Below are positions 55,333-64,000 of a stretch of DNA of 64,000 nt, piece by piece. The notes under the pieces were generated by a model, which saw nothing but the letters and a program-made list of their open reading frames with translations, had not been told where the DNA came from and did no database searches. Numbering within the stretch: position 1 is the first letter of the stretch; each line of letters starts with the position of its first letter. Source of the stretch: G963663365 sp963663365 (GTDB lineage: Bacteria > Hinthialibacterota > Hinthialibacteria > Hinthialibacterales > G963663365); the NCBI GenBank assembly GCA_963663365.2, contig CAXXIH010000001.1:1116001-1180000 (forward strand), given 5' to 3'. Both the position numbers and the translations under genes were made by a program.

Positions 55333-55531
55333 TGACTCTTCTCCAGGAGATATAACCCTAAAACAATAAGATAGCGCGGAGGCAGGACATGCGTCAAACG
55401 GCCCGCCCATCTATCGGCCTAAGACTAGTAACTCTAATCAATCAAAGAGGTTACAACCGAGATCACACAATCCCAACCATACTTATCGGGTAGTATAAGA
55501 GAAATGCGCTCTCTTGTCTCCCAGCAGCCGA

Positions 55532-57400
55532 TTAGTGGATGGCGGAGGCGAGGACTTCTTCGATTGTCGTAATGCCCTGAACGACCTTTTCCCAGCCGTC
55601 CTCACGGAGAGTACGCATCCCTTCTTTGCGTGCCTCTTGGAAGATGAGTGAACTCGCCGCGCGTTCCAACACGAGCTCTTTCAACTTCTCTGACATGACC
55701 AGCAACTCAAACATGCCTGTACGGCCACGATACCCCGTGTAGTTACAGGAACTGCATCCTTTGCCGTGGAAGAAAGTAATGTTTTGTACTTCTTCAGGTG
55801 AAAAGCCCATTTCGCGGATGAGAGCTGGATCGGGCTCGTAAGGTTCTTTGCAGTCCAAGCAGATAATACGAATCAAGCGCTGAGCCATAACCGCGACAAC
55901 CGCTGAAGCGATTAGGAACGGCTCAACGTTCATATCGATCAAACGTGTCAGGGTTCCGGAACTGTCGTTGGTATGCATGGTCGAAAGGACCATGTGACCG
56001 GTGAGTGACGACTCGATAGCCATTGATGCGGTTTCTAAGTCACGAATTTCACCGACCATGATGATGTCCGGGTCCTGCCGCAGGATTGCGCGAAGACACC
56101 GCGCAAAGGTCAATCCCACGCTTTGGTTGATGTTGACCTGGACCACGCCGTCCATTTGGTATTCGACGGGGTTCTCTGTGGTAATCATTTTAAGCATGGG
56201 AGAGAAGATGTGGCGTAACGATGCGTACATTGTTGTCGTTTTGCCGCAACCTGTCGGTCCCGTAACCAAGACAATGCCGTTCGGACGAGAAATGATTTTT
56301 CCGTAACGGTCAAGCGTATCGGGCAACATACCAATCTGTGCCAAGGACAAACTCATAACCTGGCTGTCCAAAATACGCATAACCACGCTTTCTCCGTTAA
56401 CCGTTGGCAAACAGGAGACACGAAGTTCGACATTGCGATCATGCAATGTCAGTTTGATACGACCGTCTTGGGGAAGACGGCGTTCGGCGATGTTCAATCC
56501 CGACATAACTTTGAAACGGGAAATGATTGCGTTTGTGAGGTGCGGGGGAGGGGGAACGGTTTCGTGTAGAATTCCATCAACACGGTACCGAATGCGGAGA
56601 GAACTCTCAAACGGCTCCACGTGCAAGTCAGACCCGCGTTCCTTAATAGCCTGAAGCAAAATCAAGTTGACCAATTTCACGATTGGGGCTTCATTTGCAA
56701 TTCGTGTCAGGTCGTCAAAGTCTTCTTCTTTAATATCAAGTTCAGTTTGCTCATCCGTTAACGACTTAAGCATGTCGTCTACAGATTCTTCGCCGGTTCC
56801 ATAAGATTCTTCGATTGCAGCCTGGACTTCATCGGCGTTGGCCACAACCCCACGGACCTCACGGCCCAACCAGACCGCTAGATCATCCAAGGTTCGAACA
56901 TTGAGCGGATCGACGAGAGCAACCGTTAAGGCTCCGGTTTCATCATCCAAATCAACTGGAAAAACCTGGTATTCCCGGGCCAGTTCCGGAGAGAGAATGT
57001 TGATAACATCGGGGCGGTATTCTTGTTCAGAAAGTTTGACGAAGGGCATGCCGACCTGTTGTGCGTAAAGTTTCAACAGGTCTTCTTGGGTTGTATATGT
57101 CTCGGCGTGTGCCACCGACTCGGCCACGGCATCAGATACGGATTGAGCCAATTCTTCTTTGGGGCCGACGGGGCCTACCGATACGCTGCCGACTTGTGCG
57201 CCGGCTTCCGCTCCAACCATAGCGGGGAGGTCGCTGGGTGTGTCTGGCCGTTCAGGTTGCGGAGCCCGCGCAGGTGTTGAGGGTTCTGAATCTCCCTCTT
57301 CCATATCAAGGACTTCTGTCTGGACTTCCAATTCCGGGGAATTGGTTTCTTCGGATACGGGTGCTGTCACCCGTTTAGATTTCTTGCCGATTCCGAGCAT
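55532..57400 (-). CDS. pilB: Type IV pilus assembly ATPase
   Basis: This 622-residue hexameric motor has an N-terminal low-complexity stretch and a MshEN/GspE N-terminal domain (about 100-190). The ATPase has Walker A GPTGCGKTT near 380-388, a glutamate-containing Walker B (DIIMVGEIRD) and a tetracysteine zinc motif (CLDC, then CSSC) typical of PilB. It powers pilus extension. AAGGAG precedes the ATG at good spacing. It sits between PilT and PilC in transcription order. Confidence 0.9.
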   Translation of the reverse strand: MLGIGKKSKRVTAPVSEETNSPELEVQTEVLDMEEGDSEPSTPARAPQPERPDTPSDLPAMVGAEAGAQVGSVSVGPVGPKEELAQSVSDAVAESVAHAETYTTQEDLLKLYAQQVGMPFVKLSEQEYRPDVINILSPELAREYQVFPVDLDDETGALTVALVDPLNVRTLDDLAVWLGREVRGVVANADEVQAAIEESYGTGEESVDDMLKSLTDEQTELDIKEEDFDDLTRIANEAPIVKLVNLILLQAIKERGSDLHVEPFESSLRIRYRVDGILHETVPPPPHLTNAIISRFKVMSGLNIAERRLPQDGRIKLTLHDRNVELRVSCLPTVNGESVVMRILDSQVMSLSLAQIGMLPDTLDRYGKIISRPNGIVLVTGPTGCGKTTTMYASLRHIFSPMLKMITTENPVEYQMDGVVQVNINQSVGLTFARCLRAILRQDPDIIMVGEIRDLETASMAIESSLTGHMVLSTMHTNDSSGTLTRLIDMNVEPFLIASAVVAVMAQRLIRIICLDCKEPYEPDPALIREMGFSPEEVQNITFFHGKGCSSCNYTGYRGRTGMFELLVMSEKLKELVLERAASSLIFQEARKEGMRTLREDGWEKVVQGITTIEEVLASAIH

Positions 57401-57468
57401 GCCCTGCTCCTTCCTGGTATCAGGTATTGGCTTTCAAAAAAGACGTTAAGCGGTCTTTTGGATGTTTG

Positions 57469-58551
57469 TTAACTAAATAGAATCTTCTGACGAACCTCTT
57501 CCGGTGAATGAGCGCGTTCAATACAGTCTTCGGCCGTGATGAGGCCCTTTTCATAGAGTCCGACGAGGAATGCATCCATCGTGGCCATTCCCAATCTTCC
57601 GCCGGTCTGGATTTCACTCACGATACGGTTCGTTTTCCGTTCACGAATCAGGTTCGCGATAGCGGCGGTCATAATCATGATTTCATAAGCCGCGATACGT
57701 CCTTTACCACCAGCCCGTCCCAATAGCAGCTGCGAGATCGATGCGATCAGTGTAACTGATAGCTGCATGCGGATTTGTTCCTGCTGATTCACGGGGAAGG
57801 CGTCAACAATACGGTTGATTGTGGCTGCCGCGCTGTTGGTGTGCAGTGTAGCAAAGACCAAGTGACCGGTTTCGGCAGCGGTGATAGCCGCTTGCATTGT
57901 TTCTGTATCGCGCATTTCACCGACGAGAATCACGTCAGGGTCCTGCCGCAAGGCGGCCCGCAGCCCGTCAGCAAATGAAATAACGTCAACGTGCAAAGCA
58001 CGGTGAGTTACGATTGAGCGTTGATGCGGGTGGAAGTATTCGATGGGGTCTTCGATGGTGATGATGTGGGTGTCACGGTTACGGTTGATGTAATCGATCA
58101 TCGAAGCCAGCGTTGTTGTTTTTCCCGAACCGGTCGGACCGACGACCAAAACCAGCCCACGGTGTGTGTGGAGCAGTTTTTTAATTGCCTGTTCCGGAAG
58201 CCCCAAAACATCGAAGGGAAGAATACGTGAGGGGATCAAACGCATAACCATACCGTAATGATCCATGGTCCGGAAAATCGAGACGCGGAAACGCGCCAAG
58301 TTTTCGAACGCGTAACCGTAGTCAGCGCTACCGATTTCGGCGATGGCCTCACGGTGCATGTCCGGGGAGATGGACTGCATAAGGTATTCAGCATCTCCCG
58401 GGGTTAGCGGTTCGTTTCCCAGATCCTCGAGACGTCCGTCAATACGAATCACGGGGGGACGGCCGACACGAATATGTAAGTCGGAGGCATCGCGGTCCAC
58501 AACGACCTTAAGCAGATCCTCCATCTTCATTCGACTTTTCTTAATTTCCAC
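57469..58551 (-). CDS. pilT: Type IV pilus retraction ATPase
   Basis: This 360-residue motor has Walker A GPTGSGKTT near residues 137-145, DVILVGEMRD and the PilT signature AIANLIRERKTNRI. It lacks the zinc tetracysteine motif and powers pilus retraction. The start is GTG 58551, supported by AGGAGG nine bases before it. It lies between the two PilB-like genes. Confidence 0.93.
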   Translation of the reverse strand: MEIKKSRMKMEDLLKVVVDRDASDLHIRVGRPPVIRIDGRLEDLGNEPLTPGDAEYLMQSISPDMHREAIAEIGSADYGYAFENLARFRVSIFRTMDHYGMVMRLIPSRILPFDVLGLPEQAIKKLLHTHRGLVLVVGPTGSGKTTTLASMIDYINRNRDTHIITIEDPIEYFHPHQRSIVTHRALHVDVISFADGLRAALRQDPDVILVGEMRDTETMQAAITAAETGHLVFATLHTNSAAATINRIVDAFPVNQQEQIRMQLSVTLIASISQLLLGRAGGKGRIAAYEIMIMTAAIANLIRERKTNRIVSEIQTGGRLGMATMDAFLVGLYEKGLITAEDCIERAHSPEEVRQKILFS

Positions 58552-58654
58552 CTTTGTAGTCCTCCTGAACGATCAACCGAACCGGTTTCCGGACTTTTCC
58601 GGACTCCGGATAAATTCTGAATTTCTAAACCCAATCCCTGTGGAACGGGTAATT

Positions 58655-60388
58655 TTAAACTTCATCGCCCGCTGTAATACGAGCAACTTCGATCATTGTA
58701 CTGTCGCCCCGAAGGACCTTTTTCCATCCGTCCTCACGCAGGGTGCGCATTCCTTGTGTACGGGCCACGGCGCGGATTTCATCGGCTGTGGAATTCTGAA
58801 GAACCAATTGCCGAATCTCATCTGAGTTTTCGAGAACTTCGTGGATCGCCGTACGACCTTTGTACCCTGAAAAACCGCAAATTTCACAACCATGGCCCCG
58901 TATGAAACGGCGATCCCGGTATTCACTCGGATCGAATCCCAGGTCTTCGATGGCCAGCGGATCAGGCGAGTATTCTTCGATACATTCTTTGCAGATTGTA
59001 CGAATAAGACGCTGGGCAATAACAGCCTGGATCGCTGAAGCGACCAAGAACGGTTTGATGCCCATTTCCACCAAACGCGTAAAGGCGCCTGGGGCGTCAT
59101 TGGTGTGCAGTGTGGAGAAAACCAAGTGACCGGTCATAGCGGCCGAAATAGCGATTTCGGCTGTTTCTAAGTCACGGATTTCACCGACGAGGATAACGTT
59201 AGGAGCCTGGCGGAGAATCGACCGTAGGGCCGATGCGAATGTGAGGCCGATTTCCTCATGCACCTGGACCTGGTTAATACCTTCGATCTGATACTCAACA
59301 GGGTTCTCGACGGTGACGATTTTTGTATCGACACTGTTAATAACGTTTAGCGCGGAATACAAAGTCGTTGTTTTTCCTGAACCGGTTGGTCCGGTCATTA
59401 GGATAATACCGTGTGGGCGGCGGATCATCGATTTGAAACGTTCGATGTTGTCCTCAAGGAAACCGATCTGCTCGAGACCGAGCAAAACGCCGCTCTTTTC
59501 AAGAATACGAAGAACGATGCTCTCGCCATGGAGCGCCGGAAGAGCCGATACACGAAAGTCGATTTCACGTCCCAAGATGGTTTGAGTGATACGACCATCC
59601 TGAGGAACCCGTTTTTCAGCCAGGTCCATACCCGACATAAGTTTAATACGGGAAAGAATAGGGCCTTGAAGCCGTTTATCAGGTGATTGAACCTCTTGAA
59701 GAACACCGTCAATCCGGAACCGGATTACAAACTTGTCTTCAAACGGCTCAAAATGGATATCACTTGTGCGTGTCCGCAATGCTTCTGCGAAGATCAGGTC
59801 GACAAGCCGCTTGATCGGACCTTCTTCATCGACGCCGATTTCCCGGCTGAGCGCCTCGGCCAGAGTTGCCGGGCCTTCTCCGCCACCTTCGGTGACATCA
59901 TCCAGCATTTCACCGATAGCCGTACTCTCACCGGTGAAATAGCGCTCAATGGCCCAATGAATCTCGCTCTCTTTGGCCAAAACCCAGATCACGGAGAGGT
60001 TCCGGCTGTGAAAGTAAAGTTGGATGACGTCGATGCCTTGCAAGTCCGTAGGATCAGCGATGGCGACGGTTACCGAACTATCGTCTTTGGCAAGACAAAT
60101 CGCCCTATGCCGCTCGGACATACGTTGAGGCATTAATTGGACGATATCGTGCTCGAGTCTGCGTTTACGCAGCTCGACGATATTCATACTATGTTGTTGT
60201 GCGAGTAGCTGGAGCCGGTCGGTGGGTGTTTCAACGGCGGTATATTCAACATCGGCGAATCTTGCGCCGGCCTCCTCGGCTATACCCTTTTCCGCGGTTG
60301 AAATCTCATCGGTTTCCGGCGAAGACGACTCTTCTTCAAGTGTCGCCGTGCTTTCGAGTTCTGTGTTCTGGGCCGACTCTTCAGCCAT
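58655..60388 (-). CDS. Second GspE/PilB-like ATPase
   Basis: This paralogue of PilB has about 577 residues, an acidic N-terminal stretch, a MshEN-like domain (about 70-170), Walker A GPTGSGKTT near 332-340, a VGEIRD Walker B and zinc cysteines (CKEC, then CEIC). It could be a second extension motor or serve a type II-like secretion branch sharing PilC; the sequence alone does not decide. I chose ATG 60388 because GAGAGG lies six bases before it, while ATG 60394 touches that site. It is the first gene of the operon. Confidence 0.88.
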   Translation of the reverse strand: MAEESAQNTELESTATLEEESSSPETDEISTAEKGIAEEAGARFADVEYTAVETPTDRLQLLAQQHSMNIVELRKRRLEHDIVQLMPQRMSERHRAICLAKDDSSVTVAIADPTDLQGIDVIQLYFHSRNLSVIWVLAKESEIHWAIERYFTGESTAIGEMLDDVTEGGGEGPATLAEALSREIGVDEEGPIKRLVDLIFAEALRTRTSDIHFEPFEDKFVIRFRIDGVLQEVQSPDKRLQGPILSRIKLMSGMDLAEKRVPQDGRITQTILGREIDFRVSALPALHGESIVLRILEKSGVLLGLEQIGFLEDNIERFKSMIRRPHGIILMTGPTGSGKTTTLYSALNVINSVDTKIVTVENPVEYQIEGINQVQVHEEIGLTFASALRSILRQAPNVILVGEIRDLETAEIAISAAMTGHLVFSTLHTNDAPGAFTRLVEMGIKPFLVASAIQAVIAQRLIRTICKECIEEYSPDPLAIEDLGFDPSEYRDRRFIRGHGCEICGFSGYKGRTAIHEVLENSDEIRQLVLQNSTADEIRAVARTQGMRTLREDGWKKVLRGDSTMIEVARITAGDEV

Positions 60389-60537
60389 AAGCATCCTCTC
60401 TTGGCTTGCTCAGTACCCGTGCCCTTCGTTGCAATGACTTAACCACTTCTATCCGAAAATCGACTTTTCATCCGGGGGATGGCCATCGGCGCAGAAGCGA
60501 TTTAAAAAGCCGGGCTGGTTTGAAACATCAAGGATAA

Positions 60538-60571
60538 CCACCTGCGGCATCCGACGATTTTCCGCAGGTGG
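60538..60571. other. Hairpin in the gap upstream of the pilus operon
   Basis: CCACCTGCGG pairs with CCGCAGGTGG in a ten-base stem with a fourteen-base loop. Its minus-strand continuation is TTATCCTT, a weak T-tract, so it may terminate transcription of the TPR gene that ends at 60780, or fold in the operon leader. Bases 60389-60779 otherwise contain no gene I can support. Confidence 0.45.
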
Positions 60572-60779
60572 GGATTTTGACTTTAACTTATGTGATGAGG
60601 ATAGTCAGTGCCCTCTTAGGGCGTCAAGCGAAAGCAGATTCAGCCTAAGGAAAGTGGGCAACCATGACATCATGCACGGCAGACGCAGATGTCTCGATGC
60701 GGAAAGGCCTCTTTACCTTTGGGCCAGGCAATTTCTGCCCCGAAAAGCGTCGGTCATGTTGTTATGTGATTTGGCCTTA

Positions 60780-63362
60780 TCAAAGATGCCCCATCCCTCG
60801 CCAGGAATCGATTTTATCCACCAGCCTTTGCACGTCTTCTTGTTCAGGATTCAGCAGTAGGGATGTCTGGAACGCTTGATATGCATCCATGTATAAACCG
60901 CGAGAAGCATACAACTGACCCAAAAGACGATGGCCATCGGGATGCGAGGGGCTTAGCCGGATGGCATCTTGGATCAGTTCTTCTGCCTCTTTGAGGCGGC
61001 CCAATTGGGCTGAACAAACTCCATATGCAATAAGGATCTCTGTGTCGGCCGGATTGGCGTCTATCGCTGCTTGGAGAAGAGGCTCAGCTTCAGCCCATTG
61101 TCCCTGGGATGCCAAGGATAGCCCTTTCAAGCGGTTTGCTTCTTGTGTCCCTCCTGCCGCCCTCAATTTAACCATTTCCTTCTCGGCCGCCTCAATATCG
61201 CCTTTGTGTAATGCCACAACTGCCAATTCGGATGTGCTTACTAGTTCGTCCTTGGCCAATGAGACGGCTTTTTGGAGGGCTTCACGTGCGCCTTCCGCAT
61301 CTCCATCTCTCCAAAGGGCCGCCGCCAACAGACGTTGAAGCGAGGCCCTTTTAGGCGAAAGTGCGATTGCTTCACGAATTCTCTCGGCTGCCGTCTTAAA
61401 ATCCCTGTTCTCAATGAGCCGCCGGGCGCAATAAATCAGCGCCGGGCCGTGCTCCGGAAATCTTTGTATGAACAACTTGGTATCGCCCATCGAGGGCCTT
61501 CCCTGCGCCAAAATGATAGTTAACAACCATTGCGATTGAGCGCCGGCCAAATTGGGTAGTGCCGAACGGCTCGCGTTGTCACTTTGACGTCCGGGGCGCT
61601 GTGTTGTTAGCCAAAGATCACTCAGCTGGGCTTCGGAAGCGAGCGGATTGTCATATTCCTTAAAAGAATCCCAAAGCACTGCGGCATCTCGATCACGTCC
61701 GTCCAACCAAGCACAGAAGGCCAAGCCGAGGATACAGGTGTCAGCTTCTGCGTCCGTCAATTGGTTTGAATCAGCCAGCTTGCCATAGCGCCGTTGTGCT
61801 TCTTCGCTATTGCCGGATTGCGCAATTGCCACCGCCCGCAGCAGCTCTATCGAGGCCTCGGCCGATTGAGGCGGTTTGGTGCGATTCAGCCATTCCAATG
61901 CATCTTCAGGGCGGTCCATACGTAATAGCATTTCGGCGGCCAGCCAGCCATAACGCCAGTCTTGTTCGGGAGAGCCATTTAATGCCGCCCGTAATGCTCC
62001 ACTCAGGTCGTTTAGATACCATCGGACCAATCCATGCAGAATATCGTCATGAGGCATCTGATCGGATTTAACACCTGCATTTTGAATGTCGCCGTTTCGG
62101 AGGTAGGCCACGACGCAATTATGGATGGCCGAAATGGGGCTGTTGTTTAACTCTGTAACAGGAGCCAAGTAATCGATCGCTGTAGCCGCATCGCCGGATG
62201 TGAGCAGAAATGTGCCCAAACCTTCTGTTGGCGCGGGCATTTCCGGAGCTTTACGGAATGCTTCTTGGAGTGCCAAACGAGCCTGTTCATTGCGGCCTTG
62301 CCGCATTAAAAGCCGAGCTTCCTCCAAATAGGCCGGAGCGAAAATGGATATCCGGCGGCGCAGATTTGCTGCGACATCAATGGCATCTGTGTGTTCACCG
62401 AGGCGTGATAATACTTCCACGAGCAATAACTGCACAATCGGTTTGCAGCGTGTAGCATCGCATTTAAGAAGTGCTTCTTTTGCTGCCTGCAAATCTCCGG
62501 TCAAAATCGAAAACCGGGCCGATTCGAAATAGACATCATCGGATACGTTTTTTTCATTCCGGATTAATTCGGCCAGACTTTGCTGTGCCTTACGGATATT
62601 ACCTTGCAGATAAGCCGCTTGAGCTAGGTATCGAATGGCATCGATGCGGTCTGCGCCTTCTGCTTCGGCCGTTTCGAAGTCCTTAATAGCCGTTTCTAGG
62701 TTTTGAGACATTAAATCGGCCCGTCCCCTGGCCAAATATGCTTCTCCAACCGGGCGAAGTGTGGCTATCGCCGTCTCTGCATAATTTCTAGCCCGGTTTG
62801 CATTCCCTTGTGCCAAAGCTAGTTGCGCCTGCCAAAGGGCAACGCGGCCATCGGCGCTTAAAGCGTTTGAGGCTTTATTCAGCTGAATTTCGGCTTCCTC
62901 GAGATAAGTTCTCTTCCTGCCTTGCCATAAACCCAAATTGGCCGCTCCCAATCCCAAGGCTGCTTCGCCGACCAGGTTGGGATCCTGTTGTAGTCTTTCA
63001 AAAGCCGATAGCGCTTTTTCGGCTTCCCCCATATCGAGTAGAACCCAGCCATAGCATTTATAGAAACGCAAATCCGGCGAGGAGCCCTCCAAATGAGGTT
63101 CAAGCAATTCCATGGCCCGGTCATATTCGCCACGGATCCGGTGTATCTCGGCTAAGCCTAAAATCGCTTCCGAATCGGCCGGATCGGACTCATGCATTCC
63201 ACGATAAAGACTCTCGGCCTGTTCGAGTTTCTGGTCGCGAATTAGACGCTCGCCTTCCGACAAGTTTTGACCCCGCCGAATCTGGCGAACTGTGGTGGTT
63301 GTGACCAATGCAACTACTATGGCGGCTACGGCAATCAATGCGAGACGTATGTTCTGTTTCAT
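60780..63362 (-). CDS. Membrane-anchored TPR-repeat protein
   Basis: This protein of about 860 residues has one N-terminal helix (LALIAVAAIVVALVTTTT) and then TPR repeats through most of its length, for example AESLYRGMHESDPADSEAILGLAEIHRIRG. The size and plan resemble PrsT-type TPR proteins of the PEP-CTERM system, but no lipobox is present and no other sorting gene is seen, so this is only a possibility. It likely scaffolds envelope assembly. I placed the start at ATG 63362, which fits the helix position; a more upstream ATG at 63416 would add a basic stretch. It follows a membrane-enzyme gene in the same direction. Confidence 0.75.
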   Translation of the reverse strand: MKQNIRLALIAVAAIVVALVTTTTVRQIRRGQNLSEGERLIRDQKLEQAESLYRGMHESDPADSEAILGLAEIHRIRGEYDRAMELLEPHLEGSSPDLRFYKCYGWVLLDMGEAEKALSAFERLQQDPNLVGEAALGLGAANLGLWQGRKRTYLEEAEIQLNKASNALSADGRVALWQAQLALAQGNANRARNYAETAIATLRPVGEAYLARGRADLMSQNLETAIKDFETAEAEGADRIDAIRYLAQAAYLQGNIRKAQQSLAELIRNEKNVSDDVYFESARFSILTGDLQAAKEALLKCDATRCKPIVQLLLVEVLSRLGEHTDAIDVAANLRRRISIFAPAYLEEARLLMRQGRNEQARLALQEAFRKAPEMPAPTEGLGTFLLTSGDAATAIDYLAPVTELNNSPISAIHNCVVAYLRNGDIQNAGVKSDQMPHDDILHGLVRWYLNDLSGALRAALNGSPEQDWRYGWLAAEMLLRMDRPEDALEWLNRTKPPQSAEASIELLRAVAIAQSGNSEEAQRRYGKLADSNQLTDAEADTCILGLAFCAWLDGRDRDAAVLWDSFKEYDNPLASEAQLSDLWLTTQRPGRQSDNASRSALPNLAGAQSQWLLTIILAQGRPSMGDTKLFIQRFPEHGPALIYCARRLIENRDFKTAAERIREAIALSPKRASLQRLLAAALWRDGDAEGAREALQKAVSLAKDELVSTSELAVVALHKGDIEAAEKEMVKLRAAGGTQEANRLKGLSLASQGQWAEAEPLLQAAIDANPADTEILIAYGVCSAQLGRLKEAEELIQDAIRLSPSHPDGHRLLGQLYASRGLYMDAYQAFQTSLLLNPEQEDVQRLVDKIDSWRGMGHL

Positions 63363-63470
63363 TGTTGATTTGCCTTTACTTTTAAACGGGTGCGGCTTGC
63401 CGGCCCCAGGTTTCATTTATTGCAATCTTATTGACGGTAGTCCGGCTTGCGGCCCAATGTCAACGTCAGT

Positions 63471-64000
63471 CTAAATATCTTTATGTTCTGCGGGCGCCAT
63501 TTCATAAATGGCTGAAAGAGAATCGTCATAAAGCGGATCGCTCCAAATTCCGCCGATTCCACTCCGGCATAGCCGTTCCAATTCGGAACGTGTGCCTGCC
63601 GACCAGGCTCTGCGCTTAATTTCCTCCGCGGTTTTGCCGATTTCTTGTCTCCATTTCAGGTTATCCCGAATGCGCAAAATCGTCAGTTTGCGCAATTCTT
63701 CTACGGCCTCGAGCCCTTGTGCTTCAGGTAAACTGAAAAGGGAGTAATAAGGAATTAGACTTTTCTTTTCATATTCATCCCGGTTTCTGCGGGCAAAAAA
63801 GAAATGGGTTACACCGTTTTGCCGCAGCCAATCGAGTATTTCCTCTGCTGATTGTCCTTCTTTGGCTGCCTCTGTAATGGGTTCTGTATCGAACCAATCG
63901 GAACCGATTGTCCTGCGCGGGAAATAAAAATGAGTATGCAAACCATGGACGTAAAGCACGGCATCTTCCGGTAAGTTTTTGTCGAGCCAAAGCAAAGCCG
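63471..64000 (-). CDS. C-terminal part of a probable membrane glycosyltransferase (partial)
   Basis: This is the last 176 residues of a gene that continues beyond the window; the frame is open to the edge. The soluble region WLDKNLPEDAVLYVHG, FFFARRNRDEYEKK resembles the C-terminal tail of GT39-type mannosyltransferases and related integral membrane proteins with a periplasmic tail. The membrane part is outside the window. It lies 108 bases before the TPR gene and is co-directional with it. Confidence 0.6.
   Translation of the reverse strand, partial: ALLWLDKNLPEDAVLYVHGLHTHFYFPRRTIGSDWFDTEPITEAAKEGQSAEEILDWLRQNGVTHFFFARRNRDEYEKKSLIPYYSLFSLPEAQGLEAVEELRKLTILRIRDNLKWRQEIGKTAEEIKRRAWSAGTRSELERLCRSGIGGIWSDPLYDDSLSAIYEMAPAEHKDI

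Noticed and set aside
60654..60879. Short plus-strand frames between the pilus operon and the TPR gene
   Set aside because: They lack ribosome sites and known domains, and they overlap the end of the TPR gene.

Overview
The window looks like the chromosome of a Gram-negative-type (diderm) bacterium from a poorly characterised lineage. It has lipoproteins, an NlpD-type LysM/LytM protein, a Tat-type lipoprotein sulfatase, type IV pilus ATPases, proline-threonine linked secreted proteins and MoxR/von Willebrand (VWA) gene clusters. This mix is common in planctomycete-like phyla and in candidate phyla such as Sumerlaeota or Hydrogenedentota. That placement is an impression from gene content, not a computed result. 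I saw no tRNA, rRNA, CRISPR array, transposase or phage gene.

Bases 1-24,443 are dominated by one long plus-strand cluster. It starts with a small zinc-ribbon protein and a divergent ABC-2 permease. It continues with a large membrane protein, an ABC-2 type ATPase, a coiled-coil membrane protein, an importer of the ferric/thiamine type (binding lipoprotein, fused permease, ATPase), an NHL-propeller lipoprotein, a 1006-residue VWA protein, a MoxR AAA+ ATPase, two tandem ABC-2 permeases, a DUF58 protein and a second VWA protein. MoxR, DUF58, VWA and ABC-2 parts together suggest an envelope machine whose assembly or activation is driven by MoxR and whose export is driven by the ABC ATPase. Its substrate is unknown.

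Bases 24,465-35,496 hold accessory and secreted functions: two tandem paralogous beta-propeller proteins, a perfect 13-bp tandem array just downstream of a near-consensus promoter, a large secreted protein, the NlpD-like protein, a Tm-1-like (UPF0261) protein, a dipeptide epimerase, a TPR/zinc-ribbon membrane protein and a secreted protein of unknown function. Two of these genes have apparent leader mini-ORFs with strong ribosome binding sites.

Bases 35,612-53,857 are mixed: a B12-type radical SAM protein, carA, two family 2 glycosyltransferases, a 996-residue secreted multi-domain protein, a hybrid histidine kinase, a two-gene system (RegB-like sensor plus NtrC-type regulator), a TolB-like propeller, an orphan peptide-binding lipoprotein and a sulfatase. 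A 550-base gap at 45,139-45,692 contains a run of hairpins.

Bases 54,085-60,388 form a minus-strand type IV pilus operon (second GspE-like ATPase, PilT, PilB, PilC, terminator). The window ends with a large TPR protein and the C-terminal part of a probable membrane glycosyltransferase, both on the minus strand.
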